A DNA stretch of 5,327 nt from Flavobacteriales bacterium (lineage in GTDB: Bacteria; Bacteroidota; Bacteroidia; Flavobacteriales_D; Parvicellaceae): the NCBI GenBank assembly GCA_015488785.1, contig WFNC01000488.1, forward strand, positions 1 through 5,327. The letters run 5' to 3'. The position numbers were made by a program, and so were the translations under genes. The first letter of the stretch is position 1; each line of letters begins with the position of its first letter. Below are positions 1 through 5,327 of the stretch, one piece after another. Below the pieces are notes generated by a model that saw only the letters and a program-made list of their open reading frames with translations, did not search any database and was not told the DNA's origin.

Positions 1-287
1 CCTACTTTATCAAAAATAGAAATTGTTATTTTTGAAGACGAAGAAAGTAAATTACGAAGCTGTTTACGTCCTATTTTACCAAGAGTTAATGATCGTAATA
101 AAGTGTCTATGTTTTTATCTTTACAGTTTAATATTTCAAGTTTATTTCTAGCTATAAATTTTACTTGTATAGGGTTTTTATTGGTGTCATAAACTACGCC
201 TTCTACCTTTTTTATTTTATAATAAAACGGAATTTGCGCTTGAATTTTAAAAGAATACAATAAGATTATTATTAAAATAAGTTTCAT
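1..287 (-). CDS. Exported protein of unknown function, N-terminal part (cut by left edge)
   Basis: An open frame starts at the ATG at 287-285 and runs off the left edge after 95 full codons, so the C-terminus is missing. Residues 1-18 form a typical signal peptide: one Lys, a run of Leu/Ile, then ending I-Q-A-Q, a common flavobacterial cleavage context. The mature part is therefore probably periplasmic or outer-membrane associated. Residues about 27-48 (K-V-E-G-V-V-Y-D, then N-P-I and a beta-like V-K-F-I-A) look like the opening of a carboxypeptidase-regulatory-like beta-sandwich domain. That resemblance is weak, and the following residues are basic and Ser/Leu-rich without a clear motif. The start lies 4 bp after the cysQ stop, so this is probably the last visible gene of the minus-strand operon. 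I do not recognise the protein. Confidence 0.75.
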   Translation of the reverse strand, partial: MKLILIIILLYSFKIQAQIPFYYKIKKVEGVVYDTNKNPIQVKFIARNKLEILNCKDKNIDTLLRSLTLGKIGRKQLRNLLSSSSKITISIFDKV

Positions 288-291
288 AAAA

Positions 292-1056
292 TTATTTTGA
301 ATCAGTAACACTAAATCCATTATTCATTAAGTTTATACGATTATAAACCATTTCTTTTTGAGTTCCAAAATCGATTAGAGATTTCCCAACTTCGTTTACT
401 ATAATTTGCCCTGAAGCGGTATCCCATTCCATAGTCGGATTAAAACGGGTATATTCGTCTGCGTTTCCAAGTGCTATTTCAAAAAACTTAATAGAGCTTC
501 CTACTATTTTTATTTCTAAATTCGGTTTTAAAACTTTTAATTTTTCTAAATAATTTTCTAGTTTAACATCAGGATGAGACCTACTTTTAAGAAAAATATA
601 ATTTTTCCTTTTGGTGATTAATGGTAGCTTTTGTTCCGAATTATTTTCAATCAAAAAAGCGCCTTTATTTTTCTCTGCATAAATCAATTGTTTGGTAACG
701 GGTTTGTAAATCAATCCAAAAACAGGCTTATTTTTTGAAATTAGAGCAATATTAACTGCAAAATCATCAAATTTGTTTAAAAACTCCTTTGTTCCATCTA
801 AAGGGTCTACAATCCATAAAAATTCTAATTTTTTTCTGGTCTCATAACTTCCAAAATCTTCTTCTTCACTAAGAATAGGAATATTTGTTTGTTTTAGGTA
901 AGAATTTATTATTTTATTTGAGGCTAAATCGGCAGTAGTAACAGGAGAATCATCGTCTTTTGTGTAAACTTTAAAATCAGTATTATAAATTTCTATAATT
1001 TTTTCTCCAGCTTTTTGAGCTGCTTCAATAGCTATGGCTTTCCAATTTTGATTCAT
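292..1056 (-). CDS. cysQ: 3'(2'),5'-bisphosphate nucleotidase CysQ
   Basis: This 254-residue protein belongs to the inositol monophosphatase superfamily and is close in length to E. coli CysQ. In the family, the cytosolic enzyme removes the 3'-phosphate from 3'-phosphoadenosine 5'-phosphate (and can act on PAPS), preventing build-up of this inhibitory by-product of sulfate assimilation or sulfation. Visible motifs include S-P-V-T-T-A-D at 37-43; the acidic S-E-E-E at 63-66; the metal-binding D-P-L-D-G-T at 84-89, followed by K-E-F; G-S-S-I-K-F at 186-191; and W-D-T-A at 211-214, which carries the last metal ligand. The K-E-F after D-G-T and the G-S-S-x-K-F block favour CysQ over a plain inositol monophosphatase (usually D-G-T-x-N-F). 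All expected metal ligands are intact. The gene starts 9 bp after the stop of the upstream DUF2141 gene, so it is likely cotranscribed. No other sulfur-assimilation gene is visible in the window. Confidence 0.93.
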   Translation of the reverse strand: MNQNWKAIAIEAAQKAGEKIIEIYNTDFKVYTKDDDSPVTTADLASNKIINSYLKQTNIPILSEEEDFGSYETRKKLEFLWIVDPLDGTKEFLNKFDDFAVNIALISKNKPVFGLIYKPVTKQLIYAEKNKGAFLIENNSEQKLPLITKRKNYIFLKSRSHPDVKLENYLEKLKVLKPNLEIKIVGSSIKFFEIALGNADEYTRFNPTMEWDTASGQIIVNEVGKSLIDFGTQKEMVYNRINLMNNGFSVTDSK

Positions 1057-1065
1057 GTTATTACA

Positions 1066-1497
1066 CTAAATATACCTCATTTTAAAACTAACTTTTTGAA
1101 CTAACTTTTGATTCATTTCAAACTTAAAATCATCGAACTTTGGCTCTCGTATTCCAGTAGAATAATAATTAGAAAATGCAAAGCCTTCGGATGGTATAAA
1201 AAAAGTGAAATTCATTTTCCAATTAGAATCTTCATCATCCATTAATGCGATTCCGTAAACGTTTTTATTTAACCCTTTTAGTTCTGCTTCTAAACATCCA
1301 TTCAATACTTTTTCTTTAGGTATAGATTTCCAAATAATGGGTTCTTTTTTTGCATAATTATCTTGATTGGTGTAAACTCCAATAAGAAGCTGTCCTTTAT
1401 TATTTTTGATTCCCGAAATTTCTAATTGAATTGTTTGCGCTTTACAGAATAAGCAAAGTGAAGAAAAAATGATAGTAAAAATAAGTTTCATATTCAT
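1066..1497 (-). CDS. Exported DUF2141 family protein, downstream copy of a tandem pair
   Basis: This 143-residue protein has a signal peptide at about 1-21 (hydrophobic stretch, then C-K-A-Q), so the mature protein should be outside the cytoplasm. The body fits DUF2141, a small, probably beta-rich family of unknown function. K-G-Q-L-L-I-G-V-Y lies at 34-42, Y-G-I-A-L at 81-85, an acidic D-D-E-D at 87-90, P-S-E-G-F-A-F-S-N at 102-110 and F-D-D-F-K-F at 121-126. As I recall the family, the acidic segment is usually H-D-x-N-x-N-G-x-x-D. Here the His and Gly are absent, which also holds in the neighbouring paralogue. C15 and C18 lie in the signal peptide but do not form a standard lipobox, so signal peptidase I processing is likelier. 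An alternative in-frame ATG is two codons downstream (1491-1489). The first ATG lies 3 bp after the stop of the upstream paralogue, implying translational coupling. Confidence 0.87.
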   Translation of the reverse strand: MNMKLIFTIIFSSLCLFCKAQTIQLEISGIKNNKGQLLIGVYTNQDNYAKKEPIIWKSIPKEKVLNGCLEAELKGLNKNVYGIALMDDEDSNWKMNFTFFIPSEGFAFSNYYSTGIREPKFDDFKFEMNQKLVQKVSFKMRYI

Positions 1498-1500
1498 TTG

Positions 1501-1923
1501 TTACAAATACCTAAGTTTCATTACAATTTTTTTATCTTCTTTTCCTAAAACGAACTTAAAATCATCGTAAACTGGACGTGTAAATCCCGAGTGATAATAA
1601 TCTGAGAATGCAAATCCTTCGTGAGGAAGAAAGAATCTAAAAGCCATTTTCCGATCATAATCTTCGTCATCTAAAAGAGCAATTCCGTAAGTTCCTGGTT
1701 TAAGTCCCGTGATTGTGGTTGTTAATTTTCCTTCTTTCAGGTTTACTTTGTAAACGGTTTGTTTTTTTATGGCTATTTTTTCTTTATAATCTTCTCCATT
1801 ATCATAAACTCCCAATAGTAACTGACCTTTGGAACTTCTAACATTGGTAAATTCAATTGTAATTGTTTGCGCTTTTACAATAGCAGTTACACTAATCAAT
1901 ATTATAATAAATATACTCTTCAT
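1501..1923 (-). CDS. Exported DUF2141 family protein, upstream copy of a tandem pair
   Basis: This 140-residue protein is a clear paralogue of the gene just downstream. I chose the ATG at 1923-1921. A longer in-frame start at 1950 would put nine polar or mixed residues ahead of the signal peptide and overlap the upstream gene by 13 bp. The chosen start gives a clean signal peptide at 1-19 ending V-K-A-Q and a 14-bp gap. Shared blocks with the paralogue are K-G-Q-L-L-x-G-V-Y at 32-40, Y-G-I-A-L at 79-83, D-D-E-D at 85-88, H-E-G-F-A-F-S-D-Y-Y at 101-110 and D-D-F-K-F at 120-124. The mature protein has no cysteine. DUF2141 has no established biochemical function; an extracytoplasmic beta-sandwich is an inference from the alternating sequence pattern. 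The pair looks like a tandem duplication followed by considerable divergence outside the core blocks. Confidence 0.87.
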   Translation of the reverse strand: MKSIFIIILISVTAIVKAQTITIEFTNVRSSKGQLLLGVYDNGEDYKEKIAIKKQTVYKVNLKEGKLTTTITGLKPGTYGIALLDDEDYDRKMAFRFFLPHEGFAFSDYYHSGFTRPVYDDFKFVLGKEDKKIVMKLRYL

Positions 1924-1937
1924 CTTATTTTTAATAA

Positions 1938-2273
1938 CTACACAAACCAATATTTGGTTGTATCTACTTCAAATGTTTTTTGATTTTCTTTCCAGTTTTC
2001 GAATGCATTTTTAAAAATAACACTCATTTCTTCCTCAGAAAGAATAGAACTTGTTGGTTTTTGTTTAGAAAGTAATAAACTTTTTATATTTTCATTTATC
2101 TGTTGTTCCCAAAAGTTAGTTGCTTCATTTTTTAATTCCTCTGGTTGCAATTCCCTAGACTGTAAAACTTCTAAAGCAGCTTCTTTAGCTTTGGCAGTAT
2201 AATCTTCTCCGCTTTCGAGTATAACGACTAACTGATATAGACTATGATTAAAAAAAGTATCAAATAACGACAT
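1938..2273 (-). CDS. Small cytosolic protein of unknown function (111 aa)
   Basis: I do not recognise this 111-residue protein. It has no signal peptide or membrane segment and is probably cytosolic and mostly helical. Residues about 13-48 (Y-x-L-V-V-I-L-E, then E-D-Y-T-A-K-A-K-E-A-A and L-Q-S-R-E-L, P-E-E-L) resemble a short pattern found in various Bacteroidota proteins, in which a strand and loop are followed by a helix of the form Y-x-x-x-A-x-x-A-A-x-x-x-L-x-x-R. I cannot tie this to a named family. The rest is charged helix (W55, W94) and ends in the aromatic sequence Y-W-F-V. The ATG lies 4 bp after the thioesterase stop. Its stop is 14 bp before the chosen start of the DUF2141 gene. 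This tight packing supports it as a real gene within the operon. Confidence 0.72.
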   Translation of the reverse strand: MSLFDTFFNHSLYQLVVILESGEDYTAKAKEAALEVLQSRELQPEELKNEATNFWEQQINENIKSLLLSKQKPTSSILSEEEMSVIFKNAFENWKENQKTFEVDTTKYWFV

Positions 2274-2277
2274 ATTC

Positions 2278-2778
2278 TTATTTTAATGATTTAAAAAATG
2301 TTTTATTTAATTTTGAATAATGAGCTGTTCTTTCGTCAAAAGTTGTTTCTTCTATTGGATATAATATCGTTTTAAAAATATCCATTATTTTCTCCGAATG
2401 ATTGGTAGGTCTTCCTATTTTAATATCGAAATGAACAAGAGTTACCCAATTTAGGGCTTTTAAATGGGTACGATTAATATCCCACATTTTCATTTCTATT
2501 TTTAGGTGTTTATTCCCAAAATCTAACACCCTAGATTCGATAAGAATATCTTCATTTACATTGGCAGGAACGAGGTAAGAAACAAGATTGGTTGTCACTA
2601 CCCATCCAATTTTTTCTTTCATAGCCATTTCTCCAGATTTTATTCCGAAAGAAGCTTCAAACTGATCTTCACGCGCATTTACAAAATAATCTAAATATCG
2701 AGCATTGTTCAAGTGCTGAAAAGGATCCGAATCTTGAAACCTAACTTGATAGGTTGATTTTAATATTTTATTTTCCAT
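2278..2778 (-). CDS. Hotdog-fold acyl-CoA thioesterase (4HBT/YbgC-like)
   Basis: This 166-residue protein has the thioesterase signature near its N-terminus: V-R-F-Q-D-S-D at 12-18, then P-F-Q-H-L-N-N-A-R-Y-L at 19-29 and further on N-A-R-E at 34-37. By comparison with E. coli YbgC, D18 is the likely catalytic Asp; H22-L-N-N is the usual H-x-N-N element of this subgroup. Beta strands with V-T-T-N-L-V-S-Y at 61-68 and I-L-I-E-S-R-V at 78-84, and the later K-I-E-M-K-M-W at 93-99, fit the hotdog sheet. Family members hydrolyse acyl-CoA thioesters in the cytosol. The substrate cannot be read from the sequence. The C-terminal part (about 125-166) is less typical. Its ATG overlaps the end of the SnoaL-like gene by 11 bp, so the two are very likely translationally coupled. 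Confidence 0.87.
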   Translation of the reverse strand: MENKILKSTYQVRFQDSDPFQHLNNARYLDYFVNAREDQFEASFGIKSGEMAMKEKIGWVVTTNLVSYLVPANVNEDILIESRVLDFGNKHLKIEMKMWDINRTHLKALNWVTLVHFDIKIGRPTNHSEKIMDIFKTILYPIEETTFDERTAHYSKLNKTFFKSLK

Positions 2779-3238
2779 TTTTACTTATATATTCATCTAA
2801 TAATCTGTTGGCTCTTTCTTGAAATTGACGTTGAAAGAAGGCGGTATTTCCAAATATTCGACCTATGAAACCAAATGCTTGTTTTGACCAATTGTGGAAA
2901 CAAAACGTATCAATGTGCTCTATTATTTTACCATCTTTAAAAATAAACTCTGCATAAACAACATTATGAACTTTTTTTTGGGTTGCCGAAAAGGTATAAT
3001 CTGCTTCCCAATTCACTTTTCCATTATCATCAATAACTTCTACTTCTGAAAAAGATATTTCTAAATCTTTACCTGTTTTACAAAGCATTGCCCACATTGA
3101 TTTGGCTCTATCTCCTTTCAATATTCCAAAAGCAGTATCTTTAAAAACAATATCTTTATGATAACAAGAACTCATGGTTTTAGCATCTCTGTTTTGAAAA
3201 GCAGTATAAAATTTATTTAAAAGAGCTACATTGTCCAT
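2768..3238 (-). CDS. SnoaL-like / NTF2-fold protein
   Basis: This 156-residue cytosolic protein belongs to the SnoaL-like/nuclear transport factor 2 superfamily. It opens with the typical helix and loop (L-L-N-K-F-Y-T-A-F at 6-14, R-D-A-K-T-M at 17-22, then Y-H-K-D-I-V-F-K-D at 26-34). It continues through conserved strands to F-x-D-G-K-I-I-E-H-I-D at 100-110. The C-terminal region from about 115 (W-S-K-Q-A-F-G-F-I-G, then a Gln/Arg-rich helix) matches a common extension in bacterial members of this group. NTF2-like folds include polyketide cyclases, isomerases, hydrolases and ligand-binding proteins, so no reaction can be assigned. It is the first gene of the minus-strand operon; its ATG lies 38 bp from the divergent peptidase start. 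Its last codons overlap the thioesterase start, which suggests the two are made together. Confidence 0.85.
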   Translation of the reverse strand: MDNVALLNKFYTAFQNRDAKTMSSCYHKDIVFKDTAFGILKGDRAKSMWAMLCKTGKDLEISFSEVEVIDDNGKVNWEADYTFSATQKKVHNVVYAEFIFKDGKIIEHIDTFCFHNWSKQAFGFIGRIFGNTAFFQRQFQERANRLLDEYISKNGK

Positions 3239-3248
3239 AAGAGTTGAT

Positions 3249-3256
3249 TAACTTTG
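3249..3256 (+). promoter_or_regulatory. Candidate -7 promoter element for the M28 peptidase gene
   Basis: TAACTTTG matches the Bacteroidota -7 consensus TAnnTTTG exactly and ends 20 bp before the peptidase ATG, which predicts a short leader of about 14 nt. No good TTG or TTTG -33 element lies about 17-23 bp upstream; the nearest TTG (3231-3233) is only 15 bp away. The call rests on position and the -7 match alone. Confidence 0.5.
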
Positions 3257-3259
3257 ATA

Positions 3260-3267
3260 CGAATATA
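3260..3267 (-). promoter_or_regulatory. Candidate -7 promoter element for the SnoaL-led operon
   Basis: On the minus strand this reads TATATTCG, one mismatch from TAnnTTTG, and it ends 21 bp before the SnoaL ATG. A TTTG at 3286-3283 on the same strand is a possible -33 element, but the 15-bp spacer is short. It lies face to face with the plus-strand candidate 3 bp away, so the two promoters, if real, could not both be occupied at once. Confidence 0.33.
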
Positions 3268-3276
3268 CTTAAAATT

Positions 3277-4542
3277 ATGTTACAAAATAAAATTACAATC
3301 TTAATCTCATTCTTAATTGTAGGAATAACTTACAATGCTCAAACTCCACAAGATTTTGGAAAGGAAATAGTTAAAACTCTTGCGTCTCCTTCTTTTTTTG
3401 GAAGAGGATATGTAAATAATGGTAGTCAAAAAACGGCTAATTACATTGAAAATAAATTTAAAGAATATGGTTTAAAATCGTTTAACAATAAATACCAACA
3501 ATATTTTAACATCAATGTAAATACTTTTCCAACTGTTGTTGACCTTTCAATTGATGGTAAAAAAATGATAACTGGAAAAGATTTTATTGTTGAACCAGTA
3601 TCTGGAAGTTCCAAAGGAAAATATACTTTACTTTGGATAGATAGTACTAATTTTCCAACCATTATAGAAAAAATGAAATCAATGCGAATTGGAAGTTCTA
3701 CTGCTTTTGTTTTAGACCAAAAGGGCATTCATAACAAAGATACATTAGCTTTATTTCAAGAGTTTAAATATTACTTATCTTCGTTAGGTCCTGTTGTAAC
3801 ATTGGAAGATAAAAAGTTTACTTGGTCGGTTGGACATCAAAATGCTAAACATGCTATTATCTCAGTATTGAGAACAAAAATTAGCAAATCGAATAAAGAA
3901 ATTACCTTAAATATTAAAAATAAATTTGAAGAAAACTATACTTCATCCAACGTAATTGGTTATGTAGAAGGGCGATGCAAAAAAAAATATTTGGTATTTT
4001 CGGCTCATTATGATCACTTAGGAATGATGGGGCAAGATACTTATTTTCCTGGGGCAAATGATAATGCTAGTGGAACGGCGATGTTGCTTTATTTAGCTAA
4101 ATATTATTCTACACATAAACCAAAATATAATATTGTTTTTATGTCCTTTGGTGCAGAAGAAGCTGGTATTTTGGGATCTAAATATTACACAGAAAATCCA
4201 CTATTTCCTTTAGAAAAAATTAAATTTTTAACTAACCTAGATTTAGCAGGAACGGGAGATGAAGGTATAAAGGTTGTAAATGGAACTATACATAAAAAAG
4301 AATTTAAGAAACTAGCAAAAATAAACTTAGAGAAAAAATACTTACAAAAAGTACATTTTAGAGGTCCTGCAGCAAACTCTGATCATTATTGGTTTACCCA
4401 AAAGGGAGTTCCTGCATTTTTTATTTACACACTTGGAGGTATAAAAGCTTATCACGATGTGTTTGATAAATCGGAAACATTGCCACTAACTGAATTTACC
4501 GATTATAGTAAATTACTTATTGATTTTTTAGATAAGTTGTAA
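3277..4542 (+). CDS. Secreted M28-family zinc metallopeptidase
   Basis: The ATG at 3277 gives 421 residues with a signal peptide at 1-22 (N-K-I-T-I-L-I-S, ending N-A-Q). A TTG 33 bp upstream is in frame, but it would add 11 residues ahead of the signal peptide and sit on the promoter. The catalytic domain has every expected M28 metal ligand: H244 (S-A-H-Y-D-H), bridging D262 (G-A-N-D-N-A-S-G), general base E294 with ligand E295 (G-A-E-E-A-G), D322 (N-L-D-L-A-G) and H393 (A-Y-H-D-V-F-D). The conserved S-D-H (368-370) and G-V-P motifs are also present. Family members are di-zinc exopeptidases, mostly aminopeptidases or carboxypeptidases; specificity cannot be assigned. Residues about 75-205, between an N-terminal helix and the catalytic core, form a large insert in the place where many relatives carry a PA-like domain. 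No C-terminal type IX sorting domain is seen, so a periplasmic or lipid-free secreted enzyme is likely. Confidence 0.92.
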   Translation: MLQNKITILISFLIVGITYNAQTPQDFGKEIVKTLASPSFFGRGYVNNGSQKTANYIENKFKEYGLKSFNNKYQQYFNINVNTFPTVVDLSIDGKKMITGKDFIVEPVSGSSKGKYTLLWIDSTNFPTIIEKMKSMRIGSSTAFVLDQKGIHNKDTLALFQEFKYYLSSLGPVVTLEDKKFTWSVGHQNAKHAIISVLRTKISKSNKEITLNIKNKFEENYTSSNVIGYVEGRCKKKYLVFSAHYDHLGMMGQDTYFPGANDNASGTAMLLYLAKYYSTHKPKYNIVFMSFGAEEAGILGSKYYTENPLFPLEKIKFLTNLDLAGTGDEGIKVVNGTIHKKEFKKLAKINLEKKYLQKVHFRGPAANSDHYWFTQKGVPAFFIYTLGGIKAYHDVFDKSETLPLTEFTDYSKLLIDFLDKL

Positions 4543-4569
4543 GTTTATATTTTTTATACAAAATAAGGA

Positions 4570-5211
4570 TTAGCATTCTCCGTAGATATAAAAATCAACT
4601 ATTGTAATTGATTTAGATTCACCATCTATTTTATAAGTGAATTTCATCTGAAAATTAAAAGGTTTCAAATATAAATCCTTAATCTGTTTTTCTTTAGCAT
4701 AATATGTCTTTAGGATTCCTAAATATTCGTTTAAATAAGTAGAATCTTTTTTTGTAAACACACGCTTATTTAAAGGCTCATGATTGAAATAAGTTTTATT
4801 AACTTCCCAAACTTTTGAAGGATTAGCCTTCGACCATTCAGAAGATATTTTAGGATTTTCAGAGAAAAAAATTCCTTCTGTTTCAGATTCTTCAGCGGTG
4901 TATAAAAAGGTGGTGCTAGTAAGTAATTTAAAATCAGTTATGTTTTTGTTTTTGAACTTTACTTTAAAATTTTTATTTCCATAAGTTCGAGAAGGATAAT
5001 AAAAAACACCCTCACCTTTAATGATGGAACTATTTTCTAAGGTAAACTTACCATCTATCGGTTCTTCGATACAACTAAAATAAATGGAATCTTTATTAAA
5101 CTCAAGATAAAAGTCGGGTAGTTCAAAATAAAAAAAAATTGAAGTATCTAAAACTTGAGAAAAGCAAGTAAAGCTAATCAAAGAACTTAAGGTAATTAAT
5201 AATTTTATCAT
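4570..5211 (-). CDS. Exported protein of unknown function (213 aa)
   Basis: I do not recognise this family. Residues 1-19 form a signal peptide (K3, hydrophobic core, then C-F-S-Q), so the mature protein is expected outside the cytoplasm. C16 lies near the cleavage site, but the preceding S-F-T is not a normal lipobox, so a lipoprotein is unlikely. The mature part is rich in Phe, Tyr, Lys and Ser with alternating beta-like segments (F-x-V-K-F-K at 82-87, S-I-T-I-V-D-F-Y-I-Y at 201-210). It has just two cysteines, C47 and the final residue C213, which could form a disulfide. A run of nine T on the coding strand spans codons 25-28. The gene starts 37 bp after the mnmE stop and ends 27 bp from the convergent peptidase gene. 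It may be transcribed by read-through from mnmE, but no clear promoter is visible in between. Confidence 0.75.
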   Translation of the reverse strand: MIKLLITLSSLISFTCFSQVLDTSIFFYFELPDFYLEFNKDSIYFSCIEEPIDGKFTLENSSIIKGEGVFYYPSRTYGNKNFKVKFKNKNITDFKLLTSTTFLYTAEESETEGIFFSENPKISSEWSKANPSKVWEVNKTYFNHEPLNKRVFTKKDSTYLNEYLGILKTYYAKEKQIKDLYLKPFNFQMKFTYKIDGESKSITIVDFYIYGEC

Positions 5212-5248
5212 TTTGTAGGTATTGAATCTTATCTAATAATTTAATAAA

Positions 5249-5327
5249 TTACTTTCCAATACAAAAGTTAGCAAAAATATTACCAAGTAAATCATCGGTA
5301 GAAACTTCTCCTGTAATAGTTCCTAAA
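5249..5327 (-). CDS. mnmE: tRNA uridine-5-carboxymethylaminomethyl(34) GTPase MnmE, C-terminal end (cut by right edge)
   Basis: Only the last 25 codons and the TAA (5251-5249) lie in the window. They read L-G-T-I-T-G-E-V-S-T-D-D-L-L-G-N-I-F, then A-N-F-C-I-G-K and stop. The G-E-[IV]-x-x-[DE]-[DE]-L-L-x-x-I-F-x-x-F-C-I-G-K ending is the hallmark of MnmE (TrmE), with the C-terminal C-x-G-K containing the conserved Cys. MnmE works with MnmG in the cytosol to modify the wobble uridine of certain tRNAs. The fragment is below usual ORF-length cut-offs and would easily be missed. Nothing upstream is visible, so G-domain integrity cannot be judged. Confidence 0.9.
   Translation of the reverse strand, partial: LGTITGEVSTDDLLGNIFANFCIGK

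Noticed and set aside
1924..1950. Upstream ATG giving a longer DUF2141 protein
   Set aside because: It overlaps the upstream gene by 13 bp and puts nine residues, including lysines and an asparagine, before an otherwise standard signal peptide.
1829..2014. 61-codon plus-strand open frame with a hydrophobic, membrane-like translation
   Set aside because: It is antisense to the signal-peptide region of the upstream DUF2141 gene and the end of the 111-aa gene. The hydrophobic look comes from reading AT-rich complement; there is no matching family or spacing.
2972..2979. T8 tract in the SnoaL-like gene considered as a slippage site
   Set aside because: It encodes K-K in frame, and runs of eight are common by chance in DNA this AT-rich.
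3244..3276. TTG start giving an 11-residue longer peptidase
   Set aside because: It would place polar residues before a clean signal peptide, leave a 5-bp gap to the divergent gene and overlap the best promoter match.
3441..3728. 95-codon minus-strand open frame
   Set aside because: It lies wholly antisense within the M28 peptidase gene, whose protein has intact family motifs; no independent support.
4537..4561. Weak inverted repeat (TTGTA / TACAA) between the convergent peptidase and exported-protein genes, considered as a bidirectional terminator
   Set aside because: The stem is 5 bp, mostly A-T, with a 15-base loop; inner positions do not pair. Not enough to call a terminator.
5212..5248. 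Possible promoter or terminator between mnmE and the exported-protein gene
   Set aside because: The 37 bp are AT-rich, with no TAnnTTTG match in the right orientation and no stable hairpin.

Overview
The window is AT-rich DNA (about 30% GC by eye) with densely packed genes. Several predicted exported proteins have short signal peptides ending in A-Q or S-Q, there is a DUF2141 pair, and one intergenic region carries a TAnnTTTG-type promoter element. Together these point to the Bacteroidota, most likely class Flavobacteriia. The genus cannot be fixed from the sequence.

Positions 1-3238 hold seven minus-strand genes spaced -11 to +14 bp apart, so they probably form one operon. In transcription order they are: a SnoaL-like (NTF2-fold) protein, a hotdog-fold acyl-CoA thioesterase, a 111-residue protein of unknown function, two tandem exported DUF2141 paralogues, the 3'(2'),5'-bisphosphate nucleotidase CysQ, and an exported protein cut by the left edge. 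CysQ is the only member with a well-defined pathway (removal of 3'-phosphoadenosine 5'-phosphate made during sulfate assimilation or sulfation). The rest do not form an obvious pathway, so shared transcription is supported but shared function is not.

A 38-bp divergent intergenic region (3239-3276) separates this operon from a plus-strand gene for a secreted M28-family zinc peptidase (3277-4542), in which all the family's metal ligands are visible. After a 27-bp convergent gap there is a minus-strand gene for an unrecognised 213-residue exported protein (4570-5211). The right edge holds the last 25 codons of a minus-strand gene whose C-terminus, ending in C-I-G-K, identifies it as the tRNA-modification GTPase MnmE (TrmE).

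No RNA genes, mobile elements, CRISPR arrays, long repeats or convincing terminators were seen. There is no gene-free stretch over 300 bases. This looks like ordinary chromosomal housekeeping and lineage-specific sequence, not a mobile or defence island. The points most worth a second look are the tandem DUF2141 pair with its altered acidic loop, and the very short divergent promoter region.
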